NCBI GenBank assembly: GCA_946803715.1
Contig: CAMPET010000066.1
Location: 206,828-270,827 of the forward strand
Length of the DNA: 64,000 nt
Source: Beroe ovata
Lineage: Eukaryota; Ctenophora; Nuda; Beroida; Beroidae
Direction: 5' to 3'
The notes beneath the pieces were generated by a model. That model was not told where the DNA came from. It made no database searches and worked only from the letters and a program-made list of their open reading frames with translations. A program made the translations under genes and the position numbers. Positions 10,437 through 21,312 of the stretch are shown piece by piece. Each line of letters begins with the position of its first letter. Within the stretch, counting starts at the first letter, position 1.

Positions 10437-10931
10437 ACACCCAATACCTCTTCACAGTGTTATAATGATCAAGACATGTACTCAAATATACAACCCAATT
10501 CGAGTCTCTGTTTCTATAGTTGATATTATTTTTCGTAGGTCATGAGGTAAAATTCAAAAAAAGATATAGGTAAGTTGAGGATGAATCTGACAAAATAACG
10601 GATTATAAACAAGAAATACCTGAAAAATTAACAAAAAGACTTAGTTATCGGATTGTTACAGTACTCGCTCAACAAAAACTACCCCAACAGAAGAAATTAG
10701 AATACAAAACGTAAGATTTACTGCGATAATGAAGTCGTAGGTCAGTTCTATTTTATATACATACAGTGGTTCAATCAATGAATTAATTAGATCAATTACC
10801 AAAAGAAATATTGTTTCTCTCGTGATGTTACACTATCACTGATCTCAATGATTTACACGAACCAACAGAAAGTCGTTCAATCCCATTCATTTCGAGTTTC
10901 ATTTCAAGAAAACAGTGACTACCAGGTGTCA
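10437..10931. other. Intergenic between GLS and the nucleoside transporter
   Basis: About 500 bases, AT-rich. It contains the sequence upstream of GLS exon 1 and the 3' region of the ENT gene. I see no coding exon, although a GLS leader exon encoding a transit peptide would be expected somewhere here or beyond. Confidence 0.5.
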
Positions 10932-12615
10932 TCATAAGATTGTATTCATGGCAAATGAAATGAAGCCCCCACTCATAAGGCCCAGCCCCAGAGCAAATGC
11001 CATGAAAGCCCCTGCTGTGGTGGCCTCAGGCCCAGTTTCTACCATTCCAGGTCCATACATCATGGCCAGGGACGCGAAGTATCCATTAGACAGGGAGAAG
11101 ATAGTCATGAAGAGTACAGGCCACGCATCATTGTCAAACCAGACAGGGAAAGTCCGCTCGTCAGGTCTACAGTTGCAGAGCAGAAAGAGAGGGATAAATA
11201 CAATCCGGCATATGGTCAGAATGACGAGACTCCTGTGATTGAGGACTGGGAGAGAGCCGGCTACCAGACGCCCAGCGAAATCCCCGCAGTTGAACAGCAG
11301 GAAGCAGGTGATAGGGGTGAAGTAGGTGGTGGTTAGGGGTGAGTTAGCCTGGGTGCTCACTATGGACGAGGTTATCACAGGGAAGATGGAGATAGTCACT
11401 GCGAATGTGAGCCACACTGAGAAGAGCATCCACCGGATCTTCTTGATGATGCTCCACTTGGATACATTGGGGGCCCGGAACGATTGCGACAACTGAGAGA
11501 GAGGGGAGGAGTGAAAGGAGAGAAGTGAGAGGGGTTGAAAAGGGGTGTCACAAGGAGTGGGGGAGGGACAGAATTAAGGGTCGACGGAATAAGAGTCAAG
11601 GGAGATATAAGATGATTATAATATGAAGACGTGATATCGAGGAAGCAGTAAGTGCAAATGTACAAAGTTCATACCTCGTCGGTGACTTGCCCCAGATAGA
11701 ATTTGGATATGGGTAGGTTTAGGAAGATCGGATAGACAATGAGTGCTGCTCCTATCACTATTGTGGCGGATAGAAAGTAGTAGAAACCACTCTGGATAGG
11801 ATCGTTACCTGATCAAGAGGGGAGATGATGTCAGATGAATCCAGGATATCGATTTGATTCGACAAAATTCGCAAATATCTATAGATGCACTTAGCAATTG
11901 CATTTTACCGTGAGTGACGGCTAGAGATATGATCATAGCCACACTAGCAAATATCCCAGCCACACCCTGCCCGCTCATAAAACCCTAGGAAAGGATGCGT
12001 TAGTAATCACTCATCTCTTTTCCTACTATATGACAACGAGTGAAAAACTCTCGAGATATAAGAATGAGCAAGTTTCAATTCCCACAACAATACCTGTATG
12101 TGAGCTGGGGTGAAGGATGCAGCAAGTCCAAATATCCCACCGGCAAAAACTCCCGAACACGCATTGAACAGAACTATTGTCGCCACTGTGAACACAAAGA
12201 ACTGGTCAGTCCACGCGGCAGTATCCACCCAGACCAACACGACAGTCGTGATGAACATGAGCAACATGACGAGTAGTGACGTCATAATCCGGCTGAATGC
12301 TGTGAATCTGTTCTGGAGGTGCACGTTGATGAAGAGGAACGCCACATTCGTGATCTGAGAGAATATCGTGAAGAAGTTCTCAAACTCCTTCTGTACGATA
12401 CGAGATCCTGATTTGAACTTCTCGTCGTAGTAGGCAGTTGCTGTGATGAACATGTTCCAGGGAAGGAGAGCAGCTATCCCGAACAGGACCATGGAGATGT
12501 AGGACATGTGGTAATGGTCCCGGGGCGGGGGCGGCTCTTCCCCCTCGATGAGCGGGTCTTCTTCACCGGAGTGGTCACCACGCTGTATACTGTGCGAGTG
12601 GGTCTTTTCCGACAT
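10932..12615 (-). CDS. SLC29: Equilibrative nucleoside transporter (ENT, SLC29 family)
   Basis: Four exons, 12615-12094, 11984-11909, 11808-11675 and 11492-10932, all phases consistent, give 430 residues. The usual ENT size is 420-480 with eleven membrane helices. Family signs are: TM1 with GIAALLPWNMFITA (the conserved P-W-N); QNRFTAF after TM2; the GLAASFTPAHIQGFMSGQG block in TM4-5, matching the ENT 'P..y....m.GQg.ag' signature; FNCGDFAGRL in TM8, matching the conserved FN..D..GR; and a final FISFAMNTIL helix. ENTs move purine and pyrimidine nucleosides down their gradient across the plasma membrane. The Met at 12615 was chosen because it opens a hydrophilic N-tail with acidic DPLIEGEEP; the frame stays open upstream, but that part is not conserved. 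A long acidic loop between TM6 and TM7, usual in ENT1, is short here. Confidence 0.93.
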
Positions 12616-13520
12616 GCTCAGCTGAGGGGGTGACAGTCGAGGAGAAATGCAGCAGCGAATCAAAACCGACTGTCCATGAGTTATAATTAGAAAAAGGTGG
12701 TGCTGCTCATAATTCAACCGTGATATACATACAATAAAACAGAGGGTAGGTATCATATTATCAGATAATACACAGACAGTGTTATACGTCAAGCATAAAT
12801 GATAAAAGACAGTTCACAATTACTGAGTCTTCACCTGCCACCATGTCACAAGATACCAATGGAGTTCATGTTACCCAGTGGTTTAATATGATAAAGTCAT
12901 ACTGTTTATCTAGAGCTAGTGCACTAAAGACACGATAAAAGTTTACAATCATACACTTTTCTAAAGATTGAGCCTTAACAAGGTCATAGGTTTATGTAAC
13001 AAATAGTGGCTCTATACTACAAGTTACAAAACATCAGCTTACAGGGCAATAGATCAGGAGAAGTGCTCTTATAAATTCAACATAAGCAAAATCATTCAGC
13101 TGATCCTCCCACCTACTAAAGCTAAGGTTTGATCCAAACATGACTAAGAGTAGGAGTAGAAGTTGGATACACTGTTGATTAAGTAAATGATGAAATGTAA
13201 ATTGTGTTATCATAAATTCATACAAATATCTGAGCATATTACAACTTGGACTTTAATACTATCTAACTATAAAATTCAAATTGTGGGGAGATCGTAAACA
13301 AAAGATTAATCAACGATTGTGTATCGAGATTAAAGCAATTAAAATTATCATTTCATCAAGTTTTATAATTGTGTCAATAAATTCAACTATATATACAAAT
13401 AAAACATCAAACAACTATCATAGGATTTTATGAGACTCAATACAAGAGAATCGTTATTAAATCACAATTCAAATTCAGGTCAAGTGTTCAGGTTAAGTTC
13501 AGGTTAAGTGTTCGGGAAGA
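12616..13520. other. Intergenic between ENT and VAP genes
   Basis: About 900 AT-rich bases holding the ENT promoter side and the VAP 3' UTR side. A hydrophobic frame at 13034-13237 (minus) has no splice context joining it to either gene. There is a short direct repeat of TTCAGGT(C/T)AAGTGTTC near 13480-13512. Nothing else is recognised. Confidence 0.5.
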
Positions 13521-14454
13521 TCAAAGAACAAGTTTGGCAAATAGCCAGCCTAGAAAACCTATTACAGTGTATGTTAGGAGATCAGGGAACTGGGAAGGTT
13601 TGAGGGCGAGATCTAGTCTTTTCTGTGTCTCTTTCACCTGCAATTTATGCATCTGTAAGATATTTCTTCATAGAATATGCAGATTCATAGATAATGAGAA
13701 ATTTTCTAAAAGCAAACATATGAACTAACTGTTGTACTCAAGATAGAGTTTTGTTTCTTCAAATCTTCAATAGTTCTCTGCAGTTCATCAATCTGTTTGT
13801 CATTAAACCCAATTCAGCTTAGAGATTGTACAGACAAATTAACAGGCAAATATTATGGAATTCACGGAATTTACGAAAATTACCTTTCCATGAGCATCAT
13901 GAGTAGTTGCAACACTCCCATCAGAAGTTTTATCAGTACTATTGTCTCCTGATAACTTGAAGAAACATCTCAATTTGTGAAATGAAACACCATCAGGCTT
14001 AACACTTTGCCAGATTTCCTCTACAGGTTTTTGGCATTTTGCGTCATCAAGAGGAATGAAAAGTATCTGGAATTTGTGGTGACCTTGACAGTTTAGAATC
14101 TTGTCATCACTAGGTTGAAGGATAACTGTCACACAAGTACTCTGTTGTGGCTCTATAATGCCCAAATTGGGCCTAACGCCATATCTTTTTGGTTCAGTTG
14201 TTTTAATCTGAAAGGATTGTTAATTTCTAGGTTACATTTATAGAATGCTGCTCATCCATACTTTATGTTTTGAAGTGATGCTGTATACTCTAGTTGATTG
14301 CCAATAGCCATCTTCCAACCTTAAAGAGCATGCTTTTCATTGTTATGTTCTTTAGCATAATTGAAGCAGTAGAAGGTTCATTGAAAGGTCCTGAGAAATA
14401 GATATTTTCCCTGGGAACACATTCAAGTGTCTCCATACTTGAATGGGCTGACAT
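13521..14454 (-). CDS. VAP: VAMP-associated protein (VAP): MSP domain, coiled coil, tail anchor
   Basis: Four exons, 14454-14320, 14207-13884, 13792-13730 and 13637-13521, give 212 residues. The product is an ER tail-anchored protein that recruits FFAT-motif proteins at membrane contact sites. The MSP domain spans about residues 7-130: IYFSGPFNEPSTASIMLKN, then IKTTEPKRYGVRPNLGIIEP, VILQPSDD and HKFQILFIP, closely following VAPA/B (KTTAPRRYCVRPNSGIID, HKFMVQSMFAP). The Met of the FFAT pocket is Ile/Leu here. A short acidic/Ser-Thr linker leads to a coiled coil (IDELQRTIEDLKKQ, then VKETQKRL) and a C-terminal anchor YTVIGFLGWLFAKLVL. A 21-codon exon carries part of the coiled coil. Met at 14436 is an alternative start six residues later. 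Confidence 0.9.
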
Positions 14455-14685
14455 TCTACAATGACAATAGTTTAGCATCATAGATTTCAATGAATATAAA
14501 TAAGAGTATAATGATGCCAGCATCATCACAAATCACCCTTTCATCTCGCTCACTCATAAGTCCCTAATGTTGTAGCGTGGGACCCGATTACCCTCGGGCC
14601 TCCACGCCACAATATATCACACCATATTTCACATATGGGATTACGGGGTTATTAAGTTGCAAACCGATCAGAGAGAGAGAGAGAG

Positions 14686-14716
<31 letters not shown>

Positions 14717-15820
14717 NTTTTCACTCGTATACTGCTGACTTGTGATTTGTTTATTCTCTTTTAATTTTACGAGACCCACTTCTCGATTATACGGAATTGG
14801 TTGAATTATCACGAATCCCACTATTCGTCTTGAATTATCACGAATCCCACTATTCGTATAGAGCCCCACTGCTCAATCTCTCCACACGGGTTAGGGGAAT
14901 CCGGGGAGGGATATTCGGTTAATTAACAGCGCCCCTCTGCGCACATACGCAATCGTCCCACTCTCACATCTCACCAGGGGAAGCCCTTTTCACACGAGAC
15001 CCTGTAGAACTACCTCACAGTAGCTTCAAACCCCGTCACACACCCTTTTTACTATACTAACCAGCCCAAATGGGCAAATCTCACCGGAGTTCAAAGAAAC
15101 TTATCAACACTACCTTAACGATCAAATTTGAGGTGACTCTAGATGATGTTGTACATTGAGAGTATTTTCTCCAATTAAAGACTAACCACTGTTTCAATTG
15201 TCTGAGTTCCCAACCAGAGGAATACCAGAAATTTTCTTCTAATTCTAAGTAACTATGCCACTCTTGAAAATAACCCCTCTCCAATTAATGTTAATTCAAA
15301 GAATAAAATAAAAATCTTAATTCACTATGTGCAGCGCATCATGCTACAATCGAAGCTGAGAAAGGATAATATCCGACAGTTTGAAATTGAAGGCTAAATC
15401 CTCTGGTAGAAGCCAGCAACTGTCAATGGAGGTATTTCTGAGTTTCGACTTGCGAATTTCACCGTGATTACTGATTATGATAATACAATATCACCATTAA
15501 ATCCCTGTATGAGGTTAGAGTGCTGACTGCTTCAAGTCTCAGACTGGCTTTTTATTCTGTTAGGCAATAGGCAGTTCGCTCGCGGTTAGGGGCGGGGCCA
15601 GTTCTGGGATGTTGAGCACTATTTCAATTCACACTCACTCAACATGGATCACCATCTCTGTAGTTGTTAAGAGATGGCCAGTGGAGATGGTAGAAGTCTC
15701 CCATCTTATATATCTATCAAACTGTTTCAGTTACAATATGTTATCTGATGTGGATTTTATGGATCAGGAAGAAGCAAATAGCTTCTAACCATTAGAAGAC
15801 TCACCAGTTTCGGCTCTCCC
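14455..15820. other. Intergenic, repeat-containing
   Basis: No gene seen. There is a (TG)n/(AG)n microsatellite at 14670-14716, ending at a single N (14717) that is probably a collapsed gap. A direct duplication of about 28 bases (GAATTATCACGAATCCCACTA and flanks) lies around 14805-14855. A local hairpin GCGTGG...CCACGC is near 14575-14608. The remainder is AT-rich. The VAP promoter should lie just above 14454. Confidence 0.5.
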
Positions 15821-16410
15821 GGGGTATTTTATCACTTACCTCAAGAAGGTTATGACCAGATCTGTGTTTGAGGAGCTTTTTTCGAAGTTTCACCCCAGAC
15901 TGACACCCCATGGCATTCCCCTAGCTAAAGGGTTCAAGACACCCAAAGGAAATTACAGGAGATGTTCAATTTGACTCTTAGTACACAGTCACACCTCATG
16001 CTTGGATTGAAACCCTTGTTTGAAGTCAACAAGAAGTTAAAGGGGCATGAACAGAATGAAAACATCAAACTTGTGGCCATCGCAACAGCCCAAGCCATTG
16101 GTCACACATAATACATGTGATGGTCTTGCACAAGACATGGGGTCTGAGTGGAGAAGAGACTGCAGATTCTCAAGGCCTGCTATTAGAAAGAATTCTTCCA
16201 AGGGGACAAGAAAGAACTGCTTAACAAAGATTTCGAAGAGCTGGAGAAGTCCTACAGCAGTATCAGTGCAACCAAATCCTCATCCGACAGCAGAACCCCA
16301 ACTTACATTCTCAAAAGGGAAAGCTCCTGTACGAGGAAAAGGAATGTGTTCCATTCCCATAGTAACCTTCAGGGCCTCCACTTTCAATGGAAGTTGATTT
16401 GAATGAAAAC
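15820..16410 (+). pseudogene. Decayed retroelement-like coding remnant
   Basis: Reading + frames gives an interrupted protein with stops and frame changes, including MFNLTLSTQSHLMLGLKPL, KLKGHEQNENIKLVAIATAQ, then after stops KELLNKDFEELEKSYSSISA. The layout (helix ending in an 'AIGH' turn, then an ILKACY/FFQGDKKELL block) reminds me of ORF1/gag-like proteins of DIRS-type retroelements. That family call is a weak inference. The frame is broken several times, so it cannot be functional. Confidence 0.35.
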
Positions 16411-16640
16411 AATAGTAATGTGAGGCAATATGGGGGGATTTTTCTGCAAGCACCAACAGGAAGAGGTGCCATTCCTCCGGACCATCAAATGAGAATAAAA
16501 TTCGGAAGCTGGAGAATGAATGCCTCAAGGATGAGAGTATCATATCCTATAGAGGAATGTGCCAAGGAAGTCACAAAGTGTGACTATTCTTGTACACATT
16601 ATACATTGAAGACTGTGATGAATAAAAAAATTTAATTGTT

Positions 16641-16698
16641 AGATTACTTCATGAAGAGATATATTTCAGAAAAGAAAGATTCTTTTGAGACATCAATC
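16641..16698. repeat. Dispersed repeat fragment, copy 1
   Basis: About 55 bases containing ATATTTCAGAAAAGAAAGAT and TCTTTTGAGACATCA that recur almost exactly at 29391-29446. It lies just downstream of the retroelement-like remnant, as the second copy lies just before one, so both may be pieces of the same element. Confidence 0.7.
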
Positions 16699-16734
16699 TT
16701 TAGATTTCTTTTGTTCTTGTGCACTGGTTGCGCT

Positions 16735-17075
16735 TGTAAGATTTCTCCCTACCCTCGCTGGCGAGATTTTATGCCTGGCGGAATATGTCAGAAACAGGGC
16801 TGTTTTAGTCGATTGATGATAGCCCCTGTCGAGAATTTCGTTTTGCGCGCGCGCGGCTCAAACTGACGCAAGCCGCTTCGCGGCTTGCATCAGCGGTCTA
16901 GCAACGCCAGACAAGGCTGTTTCGGCCTTCGATGAAGGCGCGCGCGAGAAACAGAGGTCAGATAAAATCTGACAACAGCGCGCGCGAAGTATTTGGGTCA
17001 CGCACTCACGCAGTGCAGCGCGGGAACATCAAGTTCAACCAGCGTAGATAGCATATACCTGTCCCTCCCTATTCT
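16735..17075. repeat. GC-rich palindromic dispersed repeat, copy 1
   Basis: A GC-rich island in AT-rich surroundings with inverted modules. It includes GTCGAGAATTTCGTTTTGCG, CGCAAGCCGCTTCGCGGCTTGC, TTCGGCCTTCGATGAAGGCG and GGTCAGATAAAATCTGAC. The same modules recur near 23310-23690, 28390-28830, 43060-43560 and 63560-63995. No coding. Confidence 0.7.
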
Positions 17076-17291
17076 CGCGCAATAGGGACAGTGTGCTGCA
17101 CAGTAACAGTTAAGTAGAAACCAAAAAATTCGATTGAAGATGAAAAGTTTGAATACCTTTTTACATTTCACTGCCTGATATCGCAATCTGCAGAAAAATA
17201 AAATGGAAACACGACCTAACACAAAACATCAAAAGTGAAACAACTATGAACTATTATAAAGGGCAACCGAGCTTTCGACCAGACAATTCTC

Positions 17292-20200
17292 TCATCGTTT
17301 TCTGCAATTTTAGAAGTTATTACTATTAGTTAAGTGAGAGATCAAACATGAAACAGAGGAATACAGAGGATACCAATATCGAGGTAGATAGGTCGATGAA
17401 AATAAAACAATGTTGAAATTAACTGACCTGCCCTTGTGCTTCCTATCTGATGATGAACTGGAGTACTTGCGACCCCGATCTGTTGCGGATGATTCGCTCT
17501 TTCGACGGGATTTCACAGGGGTTGGAGCATCTTTCCTCTTGTGTTTCGAGGGTTTTCCCTTCTTTTTCTTCTCTTTCCTGTCTTCTGATGAAGACGAGGA
17601 GCGACTGGAAGATGAAGAAGAGGACGAGGACTTTTCTCGCTTTTTCCGAGAGTTCTTCACCTTTTTCTCTATTTTACGAGTCGCTTCCTCAATCTTTTTG
17701 TTGAGCTCTTTTTTGACTTTCACTTCTTCCTTCACAGATTTCTTTCGCTTCCTCTCCCGATCTTTCGAGCTCTCTTTTCCATCTTCCAATTTATGTTTTG
17801 TCTTTTTCCCATTTTCTTTCTCATGTTCTGAAGAAGTTGAATGTCGGGACTTCTTACTTTTATTATGCGATCTATTACGATCGTCGTCACTGTCTTTGAC
17901 CGAACGATGCGATCGTTTCTTTTCTGATTTCTTTTTGTCTTTCTCCTCGTCTTTGTCGGACGATTTCTTTGACGATTTCGACTTTCGGATTTCAATATCT
18001 TCGCTGATTTGTGATTTGCGTTTGCTGCTAGTGCTAATTTTCGGGGTATCTGTCGAGGGTTGGGACGAATTTGACTTGGTTCTGCTTTTCGAACTGCCAT
18101 TTTCATCCTTTACATTCAATTTTAGAGAAACATCTGGAAGACGTGAATCGGACGACTTTTGCTGGCGATCTTTCGATTCCTCCTCGCTGGAGGAATCTGA
18201 AGAGGAGGAGGAGGAACTTGAACTTGAGTGGTTGTTGTACGAAACAAGATCTGAAACAGAAATGAGAAATATAATAATTAGACCCTATGTATCACAAGGT
18301 ATGAACGTATGTATCACAAGATATGAACATGTGTACCACAAGATATGAAAATGTCCAGATATTGACTCATGAGTGTTACCTAGCCCTGAGTTTTCGTGGG
18401 ACTCCTTTTTCTTACACAGCTCATCGAGTTGCTGAATCGCTGAAATCATTTCCTGTTAAAAAGTTGACCCAATGAACCAGTTCAGGAGATCATTGAAAAC
18501 AGTGTGATGGCGGTTGATCCGTAATTAGTCTAAATTACGTTTCTTGATCAACGTTCTACGGTCCGTTTACTACCTTTTTCCTGCTGCAAGCACTCCAATA
18601 CAACAGATCTCAGTTCTGCAGTTGTGCCCTCCAGGAGAATAGTCGTTAGAGCTCGTTTCACAAACAGAACCTGTCAAAGTGTGAAGATCACTTCACACTT
18701 GGCAATGTGCCAGTTTGAATGTGCCAAGTACACGTATTTGAGGAAAATGTCAACTCACGGGATCCATTTTTGTGACCGGCTGCTCGTCATCTGAGTCACC
18801 GTCACCATCACCCTGAGAAAGAAGCAGGTGTCACATCCCTGCAGTACATATACCCTCCATTCTACAGCAAATGGAGGGTATACGCGCGTGACTTCGCGCG
18901 AAGTCACCTGAAAAGTGGTATATTTCCATAGAACAGGAGATGTTTTTCGTGACTTGTGTCAAGCCGCGCCGCAAATTTAAGCATCCCATAAGTACGTGCG
19001 CGCTGCGCGTGTTTCCGCAAATTTTTCACAATTAACGTAGAACTTAGCCAGAAGATCCCCTGAAACCGCCACGAAAGTGCTAAGGTGTTTTCTATCCTAT
19101 AAAGTTGGTCTAAATATTACTAATTTAGACCATATGAAATGTCTCCTGTTTCGAGGTGTGTCGAATCTCATGGCATAGTGTGATCTAGATATGGCATGGT
19201 GTCTAGATATTAGAATAGGAATGAAATAGAGGATATTCAGATTCCTGTGTTAGTTGACGCTAAGTAACATAATAATGCATTGTTTGACGGTGATTATTAC
19301 TGCCGTATTGAAGGGATGAAATAGAGCCAGTGTGTGTAGTGTATCAAGTGTATGGAAGGCACGAAAAGTGTGACAAATATAGGACTTGGGGTTAGCGGCC
19401 TGATATGGCTCAGCAATGATTTTGTCGATTGAAATCATGTTTAGGAATCAATAGGTCACATTTAGGCACATTTCCAACCTTTGTACAGTGGACACGCCTA
19501 TGTATGTCGATTGAATGGAAAGCGCGAAATGTGTGACAAGTAAGCTAATAAGGGACTTGAGGTTAGCGGCCAGATATGACTCGGGAATGAATGCTTGTCG
19601 ATGGGAGTCATGTTTAGGAGTTACTAGACAGCATTTAGGCTCATTTTCAAATTTTGGACACGCCCATGTATGTCGATTGTATGGGCCCGAAAAGTGGGAC
19701 AAATATGGGACTTGGGGATTGCGACCTGATATGGCTCGGAAATGATTGTCCGTCGATGAAGATCATGTCTACGAGTCGCTTGGCAACATTTAGGCCCATT
19801 TTAAACCTTTGGACACGCGCATGGTTGTCGATTGTATGGAAGGCGCGAAAAATGTCAAAACCGTGACTTTGGGTTAGCGTCCTGATATAATATGACATGG
19901 GAATTTTTATAACTGGTTAGATATCATGTCCAGGAGTTACTAGGCTTCATTCGAGGANCTCAGTATTTGATCGATACTCACTTGTTTGGGGAAGGCAGGT
20001 CGGTGCGACTGGTACTCCTCACCACTCTCAAACACAGCTGCTCCCTGGGAGTAAGGTGGTGCCTGGTACCCTCCTCCATCGTTACCATGGTAACCCTCAC
20101 TCTCAGGGTAGTAACTCGGTGGAGGATACACGCCAGAGGGGGGATATCCAGCCGGTGTGAAATTGTCACCGCCATTCTGTGGAAATGTGGCAGTGAGGAA

Positions 20201-20930
20201 CGCAGCAAGGACGGAGTGGAAGTGTTAGCTGAGAGACTGAGGGTGAATAAGAGGGGGTATAGGGTGAGAAGGTGCGGTTGGGAATGAAGGGTGAGGAAGG
20301 TGAAAGTGAGCGGGTGTTATTGTAAAGTGCACTCCGAGTGTTTCTGGTTACCAACGAAACCATACAGTCTCGACTAACATCGAAACATCGTTATAATAGT
20401 GAAGCACTACTCGTTGCAATACTTACTTGCCAATCACTACTACTATACTGTCCCCTGGCGGAGTCGGTAACAGCAGACCTTTTAGAGAGTGAAGTTAGGG
20501 ATCAAAGCTCTACATGCCCTTCTCTACAAACATATAACTCAGATAATAATATCAATAACTACATATCACTAGTTACCACTCGTTAGTGTGCCCGCTGACA
20601 GATTGAGGCATGGCGTCCTCCATTTCTGTCTCATTTTCCACTGTATCCTCCTCTTCAGGGGGAGGGGGAGGTGGGGGCAGAGGGGCTGCTTTCTCCGACT
20701 GTTGCCGGGCCCACTCTGCTGCTTTCGCTGCCCAGTCCACTGATGGGAGTCATGGTGGAGTAGTAGAACAATATAGGAATAGAAAATGATATTTTCAATC
20801 GCATGTATTTCAGTTATCATTAATCACTCCCGCCTTCTCAATTTAGACAGAAGAGGTAGAGGTGGGTATTTGCACTATTTAACAAACCTGGTCCTGACGC
20901 CATTGCTCCAGGGTTCCATGAATTCCACAT
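17292..20930 (-). CDS. PNISR: PNISR-like Ser/Lys/Arg-rich nuclear protein
   Basis: Nine exons: 20930-20888, 20739-20577, 20478-20427, 20176-19982, 18812-18759, 18670-18574, 18439-18380, 18250-17428 and 17301-17292. Phases agree throughout; the last exon is the least certain. About 498 residues. It starts MWNSWNPG and runs into VDWAAKAAEWARQQ, recalling vertebrate PNISR (MWDQGGQPW, then IDWAALAQAWIAQRE). Next come a Pro/acidic stretch, a Tyr/Pro/Gly-rich segment (YPPPSYYPESEGYHG), a DSDDEQPVTKMDP patch before VLFVKRALTTILLEGTTAEL (PNISR: LLTKMLLTEILLDVTDEEI), and a long Ser/Lys/Glu tail with poly-Ser runs. PNISR is a nuclear-speckle protein associated with splicing factors. Vertebrate PNISR is about 800 residues, so this is a compact version. 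Intron 4 holds a minisatellite and a GC-rich island. Confidence 0.75.
18846..19030. repeat. GC-rich island with inverted repeats in PNISR intron 4
   Basis: It contains TATACCCTCCATT facing AATGGAGGGTATA (about 18848-18882) and TGACTTCGCGCGAAGTCA, followed by CGCGCTGCGCG. Composition resembles the GC-rich dispersed family, but the diagnostic modules are weaker. Confidence 0.5.
19300..19960. repeat. Minisatellite, about 155-bp unit, about four copies
   Basis: Tandem diverged copies in PNISR intron 4. Each contains GTATGTCGATTG, then a GGAAGGCGCGAAAAGTGTGAC-like phrase (shown here split), GGGACTTGGGGTTAGCG, CCTGATATGGCTCGG and CATGTTTAGGAGTTACTAGG. GACTTGGGGTTAGCGG-like starts occur near 19382, 19552, 19709 and 19863. 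A single N sits at 19958, where the array may have been collapsed. Open frames over it are artefacts. Confidence 0.8.
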
Positions 20931-21312
20931 CTTATTCAACTGTTCTCATAAATCCTATCCAGAAGAGAAGATTGAGGAATATTTGCACTGCTTAATGCTT
21001 GCGAAGGGCTTTCGGCTAATGAATTAACTAAAACCTTGTTCAGCAACAATAACAGATTTAAAAAGGGGTCATTTCGTTTATGAAAAGAGGAAAGATAATG
21101 GTAAGTGAATGTTTAACTCTGTTCTAAATCTAAACAAAAATCTGTTCTAAATCTAAACAAAACTGGTTTAAGAAATACTCTCAAAATAAATTATCTTAAC
21201 TCATTTTTATCCACTCTTTGGTAGTTGAAACTCTTTAGTAGTTGAAACTCAATATATACATGAAATTTTATGAAATTGAACTTATCTGAGACACAAAACA
21301 TTGTGATTGATC
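20931..21312. other. Intergenic between AMDHD1 and PNISR-like gene
   Basis: About 380 AT-rich bases containing a direct duplication of TCTGTTCTAAATCTAAACAAA (near 21117-21163; 20 of its bases shown as TCTGTTCTAAATCTAAACAA). It should carry the PNISR promoter and the AMDHD1 3' end. No coding. Confidence 0.5.

Noticed and set aside
13034-13237. Hydrophobic minus-strand frame considered as the VAP membrane anchor
   Set aside because: The true anchor (YTVIGFLGWLFAKLVL) is in the exon at 13637-13521, which joins in phase and has a stop codon. The frame at 13034 is downstream of that stop.
16998-17222. Minus frame that could extend PNISR past 17428 (reading LRYQAVKCKK)
   Set aside because: The acceptor is usable, but the translation lacks the Ser/Arg/Lys bias and runs into the GC-rich repeat; a short exon ending KGRKR-stop at 17292 is simpler.
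17410-18348. 312-codon plus-strand frame rich in Phe, Ser, Leu and Asp
   Set aside because: It is the antisense of the Ser/Lys/Glu-rich PNISR exon. The sense strand has splice sites and similarity; the plus strand has neither.
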